The position numbers and the translations under genes are program-made. A DNA stretch of 64,000 bases, from contig NZ_KI912268.1 in the NCBI RefSeq assembly GCF_000242615.2, positions 3,288,538 to 3,352,537 of the forward strand. Direction: 5' to 3'. The DNA is from Holophaga foetida DSM 6591 (GTDB lineage: Bacteria; Acidobacteriota; Holophagae; Holophagales; Holophagaceae). The notes below the pieces were generated by a model, which was not told the origin of the DNA, ran no database searches, and was given only the letters and a program-made list of their open reading frames with translations. Of the stretch, positions 32,220 to 40,403 are shown piece after piece. Each line of letters opens with the position of its first letter. The first letter of the stretch is position 1.

Positions 32220-32251
32220 TTGGCATCCGATATGTCCTGAATGATATAACG
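32220..32251 (+). promoter_or_regulatory. Promoter with ModE box upstream of fmdE
   Basis: -35 TTGGCA (32220-32225), 17-base spacer, -10 GATATA (32243-32248). The dyad CGATATGT-N8-ATATAACG (32228-32251) overlaps spacer and -10 exactly as at the FecCD promoter. Confidence 0.8.
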
Positions 32252-32339
32252 GTCGAATCCTCCCCCAGTGCTTTTCATGCATTGGGCTTCATGGATTCCT
32301 GGGGGGATGAGAGCCGTTTTAATTCACAAAGAGGCAACT

Positions 32340-32915
32340 ATGGATATTCATACGGTTCCGTTTGGTCAGCACCTCAAGGAGGCTGAGGTCTTCCACGGTC
32401 ATCTGTGCGGAGGCATCGTGTCGGGGGTGCGGATGGCCCTCCGCGGGTTGAAGGAGATCGGGATCCGGGATCCCAAAGGGGAGGACCGCAAGAACCTCAT
32501 CGTCTTCGTGGAGATCGATCGCTGCGCGACGGATGCCATCACCTCCGTCACGGGGTGCCGCCCCGGCAAGCGGAGCATGAAGATCAAGGACTACGGGAAG
32601 ATGGCCGCCACCTTCATCAACCTGGAGAGCGGCCGGGCCGTCCGTCTCGCGTCAAAAGGGCCCAAGGATTCGGAGCAGGCGGGCTCCCTGGAGGACGCCA
32701 TCAAGGCGGCTTCGGACGAGGATTTGTTCTGGATCCAGCACGGAAGCGTCCCTCTGGGGGCGGGGGACCTGCCCGGGCGGCCCGTGCGGTCGGTGCCCTG
32801 TGCGCATTGTGGCGAATCCGTCATGGACATGCGGGATCTCTGTGTGAACGGCGAAAGTCTGTGCCAGCCCTGTGCGGAAGGTCAGAGCTACTTCATCCCC
32901 GGGAGGCAGGCATGA
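32340..32915 (+). CDS. FmdE-family protein with C-terminal zinc ribbon
   Basis: The start is the ATG before DIHTVPFGQ with GAGG upstream (191 residues). The FmdE core is visible: VFHGHLCGGIVSGVRMALRG (metal-binding His/Cys region, residues ~20-39), EIDRCATDAITSVTGCRPGK, and YGKMAATFIN. A zinc ribbon ends the protein: PCAHCGES ... LCQPCAEGQ. FmdE proteins are encoded beside molybdenum/tungsten formylmethanofuran dehydrogenases; their chemistry is not settled. No such dehydrogenase is in this window. The stop overlaps the methyltransferase start (ATGA). It is probably ModE-regulated. Confidence 0.85.
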   Translation: MDIHTVPFGQHLKEAEVFHGHLCGGIVSGVRMALRGLKEIGIRDPKGEDRKNLIVFVEIDRCATDAITSVTGCRPGKRSMKIKDYGKMAATFINLESGRAVRLASKGPKDSEQAGSLEDAIKAASDEDLFWIQHGSVPLGAGDLPGRPVRSVPCAHCGESVMDMRDLCVNGESLCQPCAEGQSYFIPGRQA

Positions 32916-33757
32916 GCGCATCGGCGAATGCCGCCCCAGGCATCGAGGGGCTGGATTGGAATCTCCTCTGGAAGGAAGCCATGGCCAGGAAGGACGAATC
33001 GGTTGACACCCGGGCCCGCTCGGAATACTGGAACCGTCGGGCGCCCTCCTTTGCCTCCCGCTGTCATGAGACCCCTTATACCCGGACCTTCCTGGAGGTT
33101 CTGGCCCCCGAGCCCCAATGGTCGGTGCTGGATGTGGGCTGCGGGGCCGGCACCCTCGCCCTTCCTTTGGGCGAGCGCGTTAAGGCTGTTACGGCTATGG
33201 ACTTCTCTGAGGGCATGCTCGAGCAGCTGGTTCTGCGTCGCGACGAGTTGGGGCTATCCAACATCTGCGCCCTTCACGGGGGGTGGGATGACGACTGGGA
33301 TGCCCTTGGGGTGGGGGTCCACGATGTGGTCATCGCTTCCCGCTCCCTGATGGTGGGGGATCTGGCAGCGGCGCTTCGCAAGCTTGACCGGGCTTCGCGT
33401 CGCGGAGTCTATCTCACCGCCCCGGCGGGCTATGGTCCCTCGGATCGCAGGGCTCTGGAGGCGGTGGGGCGACCCGCGCGCAAGGGGCCTGACTACATCT
33501 ACGTCTACAACCTCCTCCACCAGATGGGGATTTTCGCCAACATTACCCTCATCAGGTCCGAGCAGGGGCGCCCCTTCGAAGGGCCGGAGGAAGCCCTGGA
33601 CTTCTACCGCACGCTCATTGACGGCCTCAGTCCCGAGGAGGACCGGCGCCTGCAGGATTATCTCCAGCGGGAACTGAGCCTCCGGGATGGCAAGTGGTAC
33701 TTGTGCCATCAGGATGCCATCCAGTGGGCCCTGATCTGGTGGCGGAAGAGCAACTGA
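32912..33757 (+). CDS. Class I SAM-dependent methyltransferase, coupled to fmdE
   Basis: 281 residues from the ATGA overlap with fmdE. A Rossmann methyltransferase spans ~60-180: VLDVGCGAGTLALPLGERV (motif I), VTAMDFSEGML (motif II), HDVVIASRSLMV (motif IV). The C-terminal half has conserved-looking GPDYIYVYNLLHQMGIFANI. Substrate is unknown. Tight coupling with FmdE and placement before a TonB receptor suggest it modifies an imported ligand or a metal cofactor. Confidence 0.85.
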   Translation: MSASANAAPGIEGLDWNLLWKEAMARKDESVDTRARSEYWNRRAPSFASRCHETPYTRTFLEVLAPEPQWSVLDVGCGAGTLALPLGERVKAVTAMDFSEGMLEQLVLRRDELGLSNICALHGGWDDDWDALGVGVHDVVIASRSLMVGDLAAALRKLDRASRRGVYLTAPAGYGPSDRRALEAVGRPARKGPDYIYVYNLLHQMGIFANITLIRSEQGRPFEGPEEALDFYRTLIDGLSPEEDRRLQDYLQRELSLRDGKWYLCHQDAIQWALIWWRKSN

Positions 33758-33789
33758 TCAGGTCGCGAACAAGGACTCGTTTCAACCCT

Positions 33790-33837
33790 CAACCCCTCTC
33801 CCCAACCTTGCTGTCCGCCCCTCCATGAGAGGGGTTG
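33790..33837 (+). other. 11-bp hairpin in leader of TonB receptor gene
   Basis: CAACCCCTCTC pairs perfectly with GAGAGGGGTTG across a 26-base loop, ending 22 bases before the receptor start codon. It lacks a T-run, so it could be an mRNA processing or translation-control structure. Confidence 0.5.
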
Positions 33838-33859
33838 GCAGCGCCATCGGAGGACATCC

Positions 33860-35929
33860 ATGTCCCGGTTTCCCATTGCAGTTTCAGCACTGGCCCTGTT
33901 TCTCTGCGCATCCCCAGCCCTGGTGGCGGGGGAGGCGGCTTCGGAGTCCACCACCACGAATGCGGCCGAAGAAAGGGCCAGGGCCATCAAGGATGGCAAG
34001 TTCCGGATGGGCGAGGTCACCGTCGCGGTGACCGCTGATCTGGACCCGATCGAAACGGCCAACACGACGATCAGCGCGGAGCAGATTCAGCAGCTCAACC
34101 GGGATGACATCAGTTCCGCCCTGGCCCTGCTGCCGGGGGTGAGCGTCAGTCAGGGGGGCGCACGCAACGAGGCCATGTTCTACCTTCGCGGGAATGATCC
34201 CCGGCAGACCCCGGTCTTCGTGGATGGTGTGCCCTGCTACATCCCCTACGACGGCAATATCGACTACGCCCGTTTCACGACCTTCGATGTGGCCGAGATC
34301 CAGGTGGCCAAAGGATTCAGTTCCATCGCGTACGGGGCCAACACCCTGGGCGGTGCCATCAATGTGGTGACGCGAAAGCCCGCAACGGGCTTCGAGGGGG
34401 ACTTCCGGGTGGGAGCCTTCGAGGGAAACGGCAGGACGACGGCCTTGAACCTCGGCAGCAACCAGGGGGGGTGGTACGTCCAGGGGGGGCTTGCATACAA
34501 CCAGGCCGACTCCTGGAGGATGTCTTCGGATTTCGTTCCCAATGCCCGGGAGGACGGGGGGGCGCGGGATCATTCGGGCTATTCCGACAGGAAGCTGTCG
34601 CTGAAGGTTGGCCTCACCCCCAACGATACGGACGAGTATGCGATCGGGATCGTCAGGCAGCGGGGTGACAAGTCCAGCCCGGTCAGCACGGACCTGAGCA
34701 CCACCGCCCGCTATTGGGACTGGCCCCTCTGGAACATGGACAGCACCTTTCTTGTGACGCGCACGGCTCTGGGGGCCAAGAGCTACGTCAAGTTCCGCGC
34801 CTACTTCGATCGCTATGAGAATGGCATCGACAGCTACACGGACAGCACTTACACCACCCTCAAGACCAGTGGGTCAGGGGCCATGAGCCCCTATGGTCAC
34901 AGCCGCTACCGAGACTTCAGTCATGGGCTGATGGCTGAGGCCGGCACCCTGGCCATTGCCAACCACAGCCTGAAGGTCGTGTTGCAGACCAAGACGGATG
35001 TCCACCGGGAGGGTGACTACACCCAGTCCGGCACCGCCAGCATGCCTCATTTCGAGGACCGGTACCTGATCCTGGGGCTTGAGGACAGTATTACGCTCTC
35101 TCCCACCCTGGACCTCTCCCTGGGGGCTGGGTGGGATCAGATGAAGCCTGAGAAGTCGGGGTCCACCTGGGAGCTATCTGAATCCAGGAGCAAGTGGCAC
35201 GGGCAGGTGGGTCTCTTCTGGAGGGTGACCCCCGGTACCCAGCTTTACGCCACCATCGCCCAGAAGGACCACTTCGCCACTCTCAAGGATCGCTACTCCC
35301 TGAGATTCGGAACCTATTACGCCAACCCGAGCCTGGTGCCTGAAACCTCCCTCAACTACGAGATTGGCGTCAAGTCGACTCCTGCCCCGTGGCTGCAATT
35401 GGAGGCCGCTCTCTTCCGAAGTGACATCAAGGATCTCATCCAGTCTGTCTATGTCGAAACCGTCGGCACCACCAAGATGTATCAGATGCAGAACATCGGA
35501 AAGGTCCAGCACGAGGGGGTGGAGCTCGCCATCGGCCTGAAGCCGAACCGATACGTCAAGGGCGGTCTGGGCTATACCTACCTGAATCGGGATAACCAGA
35601 GCGGCGCTACGGCCCTCACCGGCACCCCCAAGCACCGGGTTACGGGATACCTCCGGGTGGACCCGCTGGAGACTCTCTATGTGCAGGCCAGTATCCAGTC
35701 CCAGGGCCGTGTGTGTGATAGTTCCTCCCAGGCTTCCTCGACAGGCCTTGTCACATCGACCTATGTCGGTGGCTTCGCCACGGCCGATGTGGCCATCGGC
35801 TGGCAGCCCATGGCCAAGCTCAGCTGTGATGCCGGCCTGAAGAATGCTCTGGACCGCAACTACCAGTACAGCGTCGGCTACCCCATGCCGGGCCGCACCT
35901 GGTTTGCCAACGCCCGGTACACGTTCTGA
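33860..35929 (+). CDS. TonB-dependent outer-membrane receptor
   Basis: 689 residues with a signal peptide (to about AGEAAS), an N-terminal plug (ISSALALLPGVSVSQGG, then IRN-type FYLRGNDPRQTPVFVDGVP and VAKGFSSIAYGANTLGGAINVVT), and a 22-strand-type barrel that ends RTWFANARYTF. Such receptors import scarce chelates or cobalamin using TonB energy. It follows the fmdE-methyltransferase pair by about 100 bases and most likely feeds the FecCD importers encoded across the locus. Confidence 0.92.
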   Translation: MSRFPIAVSALALFLCASPALVAGEAASESTTTNAAEERARAIKDGKFRMGEVTVAVTADLDPIETANTTISAEQIQQLNRDDISSALALLPGVSVSQGGARNEAMFYLRGNDPRQTPVFVDGVPCYIPYDGNIDYARFTTFDVAEIQVAKGFSSIAYGANTLGGAINVVTRKPATGFEGDFRVGAFEGNGRTTALNLGSNQGGWYVQGGLAYNQADSWRMSSDFVPNAREDGGARDHSGYSDRKLSLKVGLTPNDTDEYAIGIVRQRGDKSSPVSTDLSTTARYWDWPLWNMDSTFLVTRTALGAKSYVKFRAYFDRYENGIDSYTDSTYTTLKTSGSGAMSPYGHSRYRDFSHGLMAEAGTLAIANHSLKVVLQTKTDVHREGDYTQSGTASMPHFEDRYLILGLEDSITLSPTLDLSLGAGWDQMKPEKSGSTWELSESRSKWHGQVGLFWRVTPGTQLYATIAQKDHFATLKDRYSLRFGTYYANPSLVPETSLNYEIGVKSTPAPWLQLEAALFRSDIKDLIQSVYVETVGTTKMYQMQNIGKVQHEGVELAIGLKPNRYVKGGLGYTYLNRDNQSGATALTGTPKHRVTGYLRVDPLETLYVQASIQSQGRVCDSSSQASSTGLVTSTYVGGFATADVAIGWQPMAKLSCDAGLKNALDRNYQYSVGYPMPGRTWFANARYTF

Positions 35930-35949
35930 GCTTCCGTTTTTACTGCTGG

Positions 35950-35996
35950 CGTTTTGCGCTGGAAGCGAACCTGCTGGGGGGCTTTCAGCGCAAACG
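35950..35996 (+). other. Long imperfect hairpin between TonB receptor and modE
   Basis: CGTTTTGCGCTGGAAGC and GCTTTCAGCGCAAACG form a 15-16 bp stem with one bulge and one mismatch, around a 14-base loop. No T-run follows. It may end or protect the receptor transcript. Confidence 0.5.
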
Positions 35997-36078
35997 TCTA
36001 TCGTGAGGGGGGCTGAGCGGGGTGCTTGTCTCGCCCTCTGGGCGGTGCCACGATGAACGCCAAGCCTGGAGCCAGAGA

Positions 36079-36888
36079 ATGTCCAAGAGCAGCACACCCC
36101 AGATGGAACTTGCCGGATCCCTCTGGGTTCAGAAGGCCGGGCAGAAGGTCTTTGCCGAGGAGCGCATCGCCCTCCTGGAGAAGATCCACGAGCTTGGGAG
36201 CATCACTCATGCCGCCAAGGCCGTGGGGATCAGCTATAAGACCGCCTGGGATGTGGTCAATCTCATGAACAACCTGGCGGATCGTCCCCTGGTGGAGCGC
36301 AATGCCGGTGGCAAGGGGGGAGGGGGCACGGCCCTCACGGAGGCCGGGCTGGAGGTCGTCCGGCAGTTCCATGTCTTTGCGGAGGAGCACCGGCGCTTCC
36401 TGCAGAACATCAGTCAGCGCATCGAGGGGGGTGGGGACCTCTATGCCTTCCTGCGCCGGATGTCCATGAAGGTCAGTGCCCGCAATGTCCTGGCTGGCAA
36501 GATCACCACTCTTACCCGAGGCTCGGTGAACGCCCTGGTGGTTCTGGCCATGAAGGGGGGCGCCAGCATCTCCTCCACCATCACGAATGCGAGCGTTGAC
36601 GCCCTGGAGCTTGGGGTGGGGAGGGATGCTTTCGCCATCATCAAGGCCAGCTCTGTCATTCTTGGGACCGATCTCCATGCGATGAAGCTCAGTGCGCGGA
36701 ATGTCCTTTGCGGCCAAGTTGCCAAGGTCATTGATGGCCAGGTCAATGCTGAAGTGGATGTGGATCTGGGGGGGGGCAACACCATCAGCGCCGTGATCAC
36801 CCATGACAGTGTCCTGAAGCTGGGGCTCGAGCCTGGGGCGCACGCCTGCGCCATGTTCGAGGCTTCGAGCGTGATCCTGGGTGTCTAG
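36079..36888 (+). CDS. modE: ModE molybdate-responsive regulator (HTH plus two Mop domains)
   Basis: The start is the ATG before SKSSTPQMEL with GGAG upstream (269 residues). The winged HTH (~20-125) has IHELGSITHAAKAVGISYKTAW and GGKGGGGTALTEAG, classic ModE text. Two Mop domains follow, beginning KVSARNVLAGKI and KLSARNVLCGQV. ModE bound to molybdate or tungstate represses transport genes. It is very likely the factor acting at the two dyads described here. Confidence 0.95.
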   Translation: MSKSSTPQMELAGSLWVQKAGQKVFAEERIALLEKIHELGSITHAAKAVGISYKTAWDVVNLMNNLADRPLVERNAGGKGGGGTALTEAGLEVVRQFHVFAEEHRRFLQNISQRIEGGGDLYAFLRRMSMKVSARNVLAGKITTLTRGSVNALVVLAMKGGASISSTITNASVDALELGVGRDAFAIIKASSVILGTDLHAMKLSARNVLCGQVAKVIDGQVNAEVDVDLGGGNTISAVITHDSVLKLGLEPGAHACAMFEASSVILGV

Positions 36889-36968
36889 GGGGTGTGCTGG
36901 AGCCACCTGGGCAGTCTCGAGGTGTCGAGCTATGTCCTCATTTGCCAACTTGGATTAGGAGGATCGTC

Positions 36969-37394
36969 GTGAAGCTCAGTGCGCGCAATGTCCTGGTCGG
37001 ACAGGTCTCCGAGGTCAGCCAAGGGGCGGTGAACGCCCTGGTGCGGCTCACCCTCAAGAACGGGAATGATGTCTTCGCCAGCATCACCAATGCCAGTGTG
37101 GAGGAGCTCGGTCTTGAGGGTGGGAAGGAGGCCTTTGCCATCGTCAAGGCCAGCTCTGTGATCGTGGGGGCCGATCTCCATCAGGCCAAGGTCAGCGCCC
37201 GGAACCTGCTCTGTGGCGAGGTGTGCAAGGTGGTGGATGGCCCCATCAATGCCGAAATCCATATCAACGTCGGGCCAGGTGTTGCGATCAGCGCCGTCAT
37301 CACCCATGAAAGCGCGAAGGTCCTGGACCTGCAGATCGGGGACCACGCCTGCGCGATGTTCAAGGCCTCCAGTGTAATTCTCGGGGTGAACTGA
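36969..37394 (+). CDS. Di-Mop molbindin
   Basis: The start is a GTG with AGGAGG upstream (141 residues). Two tandem Mop domains begin VKLSARNVLVGQV and AKVSARNLLCGEV, each ending in an IKASSVI-type strand. Such molbindins (ModG/Mop) store or buffer molybdate and tungstate in the cytoplasm as oligomers. The gene lies 80 bases after modE and its sequence closely follows the ModE C-terminal half, which suggests duplication. Confidence 0.93.
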   Translation: MKLSARNVLVGQVSEVSQGAVNALVRLTLKNGNDVFASITNASVEELGLEGGKEAFAIVKASSVIVGADLHQAKVSARNLLCGEVCKVVDGPINAEIHINVGPGVAISAVITHESAKVLDLQIGDHACAMFKASSVILGVN

Positions 37395-37557
37395 ATTTTT
37401 TTTCCCGGCGAGGACTTTTTCTGGGTATTATTAGAAACTCTGTCATTCTATGGCATGCCGTGATGCCCGCGAAGTGCGGCCACCACGAACACACTTTGAC
37501 GCCCCTGCCTGGGGGATGTCATCGCAATCATGTTCCAGGCACTCGTAGGAATTCATC

Positions 37558-37761
37558 ATGGCCCAAGGCACCGTCAAGTGGTTCAACGCTGAAAAGGGTT
37601 TCGGTTTCATCACCCCCGATGAGGGTGGTCCCGATCTCTTCGTCCATCACTCCGCCATCCAGACCCGCGGTTTCCGCACCCTGGATGAGAATCAGCGCGT
37701 CACCTTCGACGTCGCGCAGGGCCAGAAGGGGCCCCAGGCCACCAACGTCAACAAGCTCTAG
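37558..37761 (+). CDS. Cold-shock-family RNA/DNA chaperone
   Basis: 67 residues with both nucleic-acid motifs: KGFGFIT (RNP1) and LFVHHSAI (RNP2), in the frame [15 protein letters not shown]. It is a CspA-type OB-fold protein. A 160-base untranslated leader rich in T tracts precedes it, as in cold-regulated csp genes. Confidence 0.95.
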   Translation: MAQGTVKWFNAEKGFGFITPDEGGPDLFVHHSAIQTRGFRTLDENQRVTFDVAQGQKGPQATNVNKL

Positions 37762-37780
37762 TTACCGTAAAGATAAGCAA

Positions 37781-37810
37781 GAAAAAGGGCGGCTTCAGCC
37801 GCCCTTTTTC
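37781..37810. terminator. Bidirectional terminator between csp and DEAD-box gene
   Basis: GGGCGGC-TTCA-GCCGCCC is flanked by GAAAAA and TTTTTC, so it has a T-run on both strands and serves the two convergent genes. Confidence 0.92.
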
Positions 37811-37870
37811 TTTGTCTGCTGGCGGACTCCAGGGTCTGCGCTTTCGCAGACCCTGGGTCGGATGCCGTTG

Positions 37871-39187
37871 CTACACGCCGCGGCGGCTGCTGCTGGGGGC
37901 TGACCCACGCCGACCTTCGGGGCGGGCTGGTCGGGCGCTGGAAGACCTGGGGTTGGACCCCTGGCGACCGCTGGGGCGGCCTCCGCCGGGCCGCTGGCCA
38001 CCGCCGCTGCGCCCGTTCTCGATGGGCTCGGCCTTGATGGCGGGGTCAGGGGCGAAGCCTGCGACCACTTCGCTGGGGAGGGGGTTCTTGAGGAGGCGTT
38101 CGATGCCCTTCAGGAGTTTGTGCTCGTCCACGCAGACCAGGCTGAGGGCCTCGCCTTCGCTTCCGGCACGGCCCGTGCGGCCGATGCGATGCACGTAGTC
38201 CTCAGGAACCTGGGGCAGTTCGTAGTTCACGACGTGGGGGAGCTGGTCGATATCCAGGCCCCGGGCGGCGATATCCGTGGCCACCAGCACGCGGATGTTG
38301 CCCTGCTTGAAGTCAGAGAGGGCCTTGATGCGCTGGGGCTGGCTCTTGTTGCCATGGATGGCCAGGGCGCTGATGCCATCCTTGTCCAGCTGTTCGGCCA
38401 GACGGTTGGCGCCGTGCTTGGTGCGGGTGAAGACCAGTACCTGTTCCAGGTTCTTGGTCTGGATCAGGTGGGCCAGGAGGGCCCGCTTGCGCTCCCGATC
38501 CACGGGGTGGACCACCTGCTTCACCAGTTCGGTGGTGGAGTTGCGGGGAGCCACATCCACAGAGGCGGGATCCTTGAGGAGGCTGGCGGCCAGTTCCCGG
38601 ATCTCGCCGGAGAACGTTGCGGAGAAGAGGAGGCTCTGGCGCTTTGCTGGCAGGAGCGCGAGGATCTTCTTGATGTCGCGGATGAAGCCCATGTCGAGCA
38701 TGCGATCCGCCTCGTCCAGGACGAGAATCTCCAGCTGGTCGAAGCGCAGGGTGCCCTGCTGATGGTGGTCCAGGAGGCGTCCGGGGGTGGCCACCAGGAT
38801 CTCCACGCCCTTGCGGAGGGCTGCAATCTGGGGGTTGATGTTGACGCCGCCGAAGATGGTGGTGGACCGCAGGGGGATGTGCTTGCCGTAGGTGCGGATG
38901 CTCTCCTCGACCTGCATGGCCAGCTCCCGGGTGGGGGTCAGGACCAGGGCCCGGATGGGGTGCTTGGCGGGAGAGGTGGAGGTGCTGGCCTGGGGGGCCA
39001 GGCGCTGCAGCATGGGCAGCGTGAAGGCTGCGGTCTTGCCGGTGCCGGTCTGGGCGCCGCCCATGAGGTCCCGGCCCTGGAGGACTACGGGAATGGCCTG
39101 AGCCTGGATGGGGGTGGGGGTTTCGTAACCCTGCTCGCGTACGGCACGCAGCAGCTCGGGCAGAAGGCCGAGGGTATCGAAGGACAT
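37871..39187 (-). CDS. rhlE: RhlE-type DEAD-box RNA helicase
   Basis: 438 residues with all core motifs: Q motif [22 protein letters not shown] (I), PTRELAMQ (Ia), [13 protein letters not shown] (II), LLFSATF (III), [12 protein letters not shown] (V) and [10 protein letters not shown] (VI). A basic Arg/Gly/Ser/Pro tail (~390-438) can bind RNA. The family remodels RNA at low temperature; it converges with the cold-shock gene. Whether it is RhlE or another subgroup is uncertain. Confidence 0.9.
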   Translation of the reverse strand: MSFDTLGLLPELLRAVREQGYETPTPIQAQAIPVVLQGRDLMGGAQTGTGKTAAFTLPMLQRLAPQASTSTSPAKHPIRALVLTPTRELAMQVEESIRTYGKHIPLRSTTIFGGVNINPQIAALRKGVEILVATPGRLLDHHQQGTLRFDQLEILVLDEADRMLDMGFIRDIKKILALLPAKRQSLLFSATFSGEIRELAASLLKDPASVDVAPRNSTTELVKQVVHPVDRERKRALLAHLIQTKNLEQVLVFTRTKHGANRLAEQLDKDGISALAIHGNKSQPQRIKALSDFKQGNIRVLVATDIAARGLDIDQLPHVVNYELPQVPEDYVHRIGRTGRAGSEGEALSLVCVDEHKLLKGIERLLKNPLPSEVVAGFAPDPAIKAEPIENGRSGGGQRPGGGRPSGRQGSNPRSSSARPARPEGRRGSAPSSSRRGV

Positions 39188-39360
39188 GAATGCTCCTGGA
39201 AGGGCCCACCCGCCCGGAGCAACGTCCGACGCGGGCCCCGGTCGGGGCAGAAAAGGCGAATCGATGGGAGCCGGGGGAAGACTGACCGGAGGTGTCTGGC
39301 CCGTAATGCCTCGCCGTGATTCGTGGAAAACCCCCGAAGTCGTGTGACTTCAGGGGTTGA

Positions 39361-39412
39361 TGGTGGTCCCGGAGCGATTCGAACGCCCGACCCTCAGATT
39401 CGTAGTCTGATG
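39361..39412 (-). tRNA. tRNA-Arg (ACG) 3' fragment, probable attachment-site remnant
   Basis: The minus strand carries the anticodon arm (TCAGA-CTACGAA-TCTGA, anticodon ACG), T-arm (loop TTCGAAT), acceptor CGGGACC, discriminator A and CCA. No 5' half (D-arm, GGTCCCG) is found beyond 39412. Only 52 nt remain. Confidence 0.8.
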
Positions 39413-39605
39413 GAACCACTGAAAACAAAGAACTTAAAAGCTCGGTGTCAAAACTGTGTGGGTGGCCAGAGTTGGCCCACAGAATCGGAATTGCTTCCTC
39501 GTAAATCCTGGAACCTGAAAAGCTCCAGCCCTCTAGGCTACCGTGAGAAGTCCTTGCTGTCCACGGAGAAGTTCCCGGCATGGGGGCCGAGGAGTGTGGA
39601 GGGCT

Positions 39606-40391
39606 TCAGGCATGGGAGGGTGGCTGGGCGGGGCAGAGGTGTCCGAAGCCCAGGATGGTCTGGATGGCTTCGTCAAGCTGAGTCTGGGCGGCTGTGAGTG
39701 CTGCTGCGGGAGTGGGGAAATGCCTCTGTCGGAAGAGTTCGCTACCCCGGTCGCGAAGGACCTGGTCTGAGTGCGCTTTGGGCGGGAGCTTCTGGAATCG
39801 GGCGCAGTCTGAAAGGGCGATGAACCAGGTGGGCAGTCCGGTGGCAGGGTCGATGGGGCTCAGGGGGGTGATACCGCCCGCCCGCCATCGGATCGGTGCG
39901 CCGAGGGTCCGGCAGGCCTGGCTTGGGGGGAAGTCGAAGGGGAGAAGCCCAGCCGCGACAGCGGTGGGGTGCGCCCAAAGGGGGTTTCCTTGGAGCGACT
40001 GGAGGCCCAGGAGGGCGTGGCGGGTAACCCGCTGCCCGAGGATGTGATCCTCGAAAGGCAGGGTATGAGCCACCAGGTAGCCTTCGGTTTCGATCCATTC
40101 GGTCAGTAAGGTGGCGATCTCTGCCAGCCAGGCGGACCGTGGCGGGTCTGGCCAGGCTCTCAGTTGGATGCGCACCTCCAGGAGTTGTGGATGGCTGGAG
40201 GGCGGCTTCGAGTGCCATCTGGCGGCGAGCCCCAGGCGAGTGAAGGGGGGAGGGTCGGCCTCTCCCTCGCTGTCTAGGGCGACGGGCGTGGGGAGAGGGT
40301 GCGGGACATGCTGAGGCAGGCCTTCGAAGGTCCAGGACAGGGCTCTCCCGGTGGACACGACTGGAAGGGGGTTGGGGGTAGGTGGGGGCAT
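39606..40391 (-). CDS. Hypothetical protein cut off from its upstream region by an IS
   Basis: A 261-residue frame with good protein-like composition, e.g. LLEVRIQLRAWPDPP and AALTAAQTQLDEAIQ, Pro-rich at the N-terminus. No family is recognised. The ISAs1 element ends 12 bases before the ATG, so the original promoter and part of the leader are displaced. The gene may be silent or driven from the IS. Confidence 0.55.
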   Translation of the reverse strand: MPPPTPNPLPVVSTGRALSWTFEGLPQHVPHPLPTPVALDSEGEADPPPFTRLGLAARWHSKPPSSHPQLLEVRIQLRAWPDPPRSAWLAEIATLLTEWIETEGYLVAHTLPFEDHILGQRVTRHALLGLQSLQGNPLWAHPTAVAAGLLPFDFPPSQACRTLGAPIRWRAGGITPLSPIDPATGLPTWFIALSDCARFQKLPPKAHSDQVLRDRGSELFRQRHFPTPAAALTAAQTQLDEAIQTILGFGHLCPAQPPSHA

Positions 40392-40393
40392 GG

Positions 40394-40403
40394 GAGCTCT
40401 TTG
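40394..40403 (+). repeat. Target-site duplication, left copy
   Basis: GAGCTCTTTG, repeated exactly at 41717-41726. Confidence 0.95.

Larger units (their letters stand above)
31591..32339. other. Divergent intergenic region between porin and fmdE
   Basis: No convincing full-size gene. It holds the fmdE ModE-box promoter, a weak third ModE-like dyad, AT-rich tracts and one short minus-strand zinc-knuckle ORF listed separately. Confidence 0.6.

Noticed and set aside
31801..32226. 141-residue minus-strand frame upstream of fmdE
   Set aside because: Composition is not protein-like and it runs across the AT-rich regulatory region.
39361..39412. Complete tRNA-Arg gene
   Set aside because: The D-arm and 5' acceptor strand are missing; only the 3' part is recognisable.
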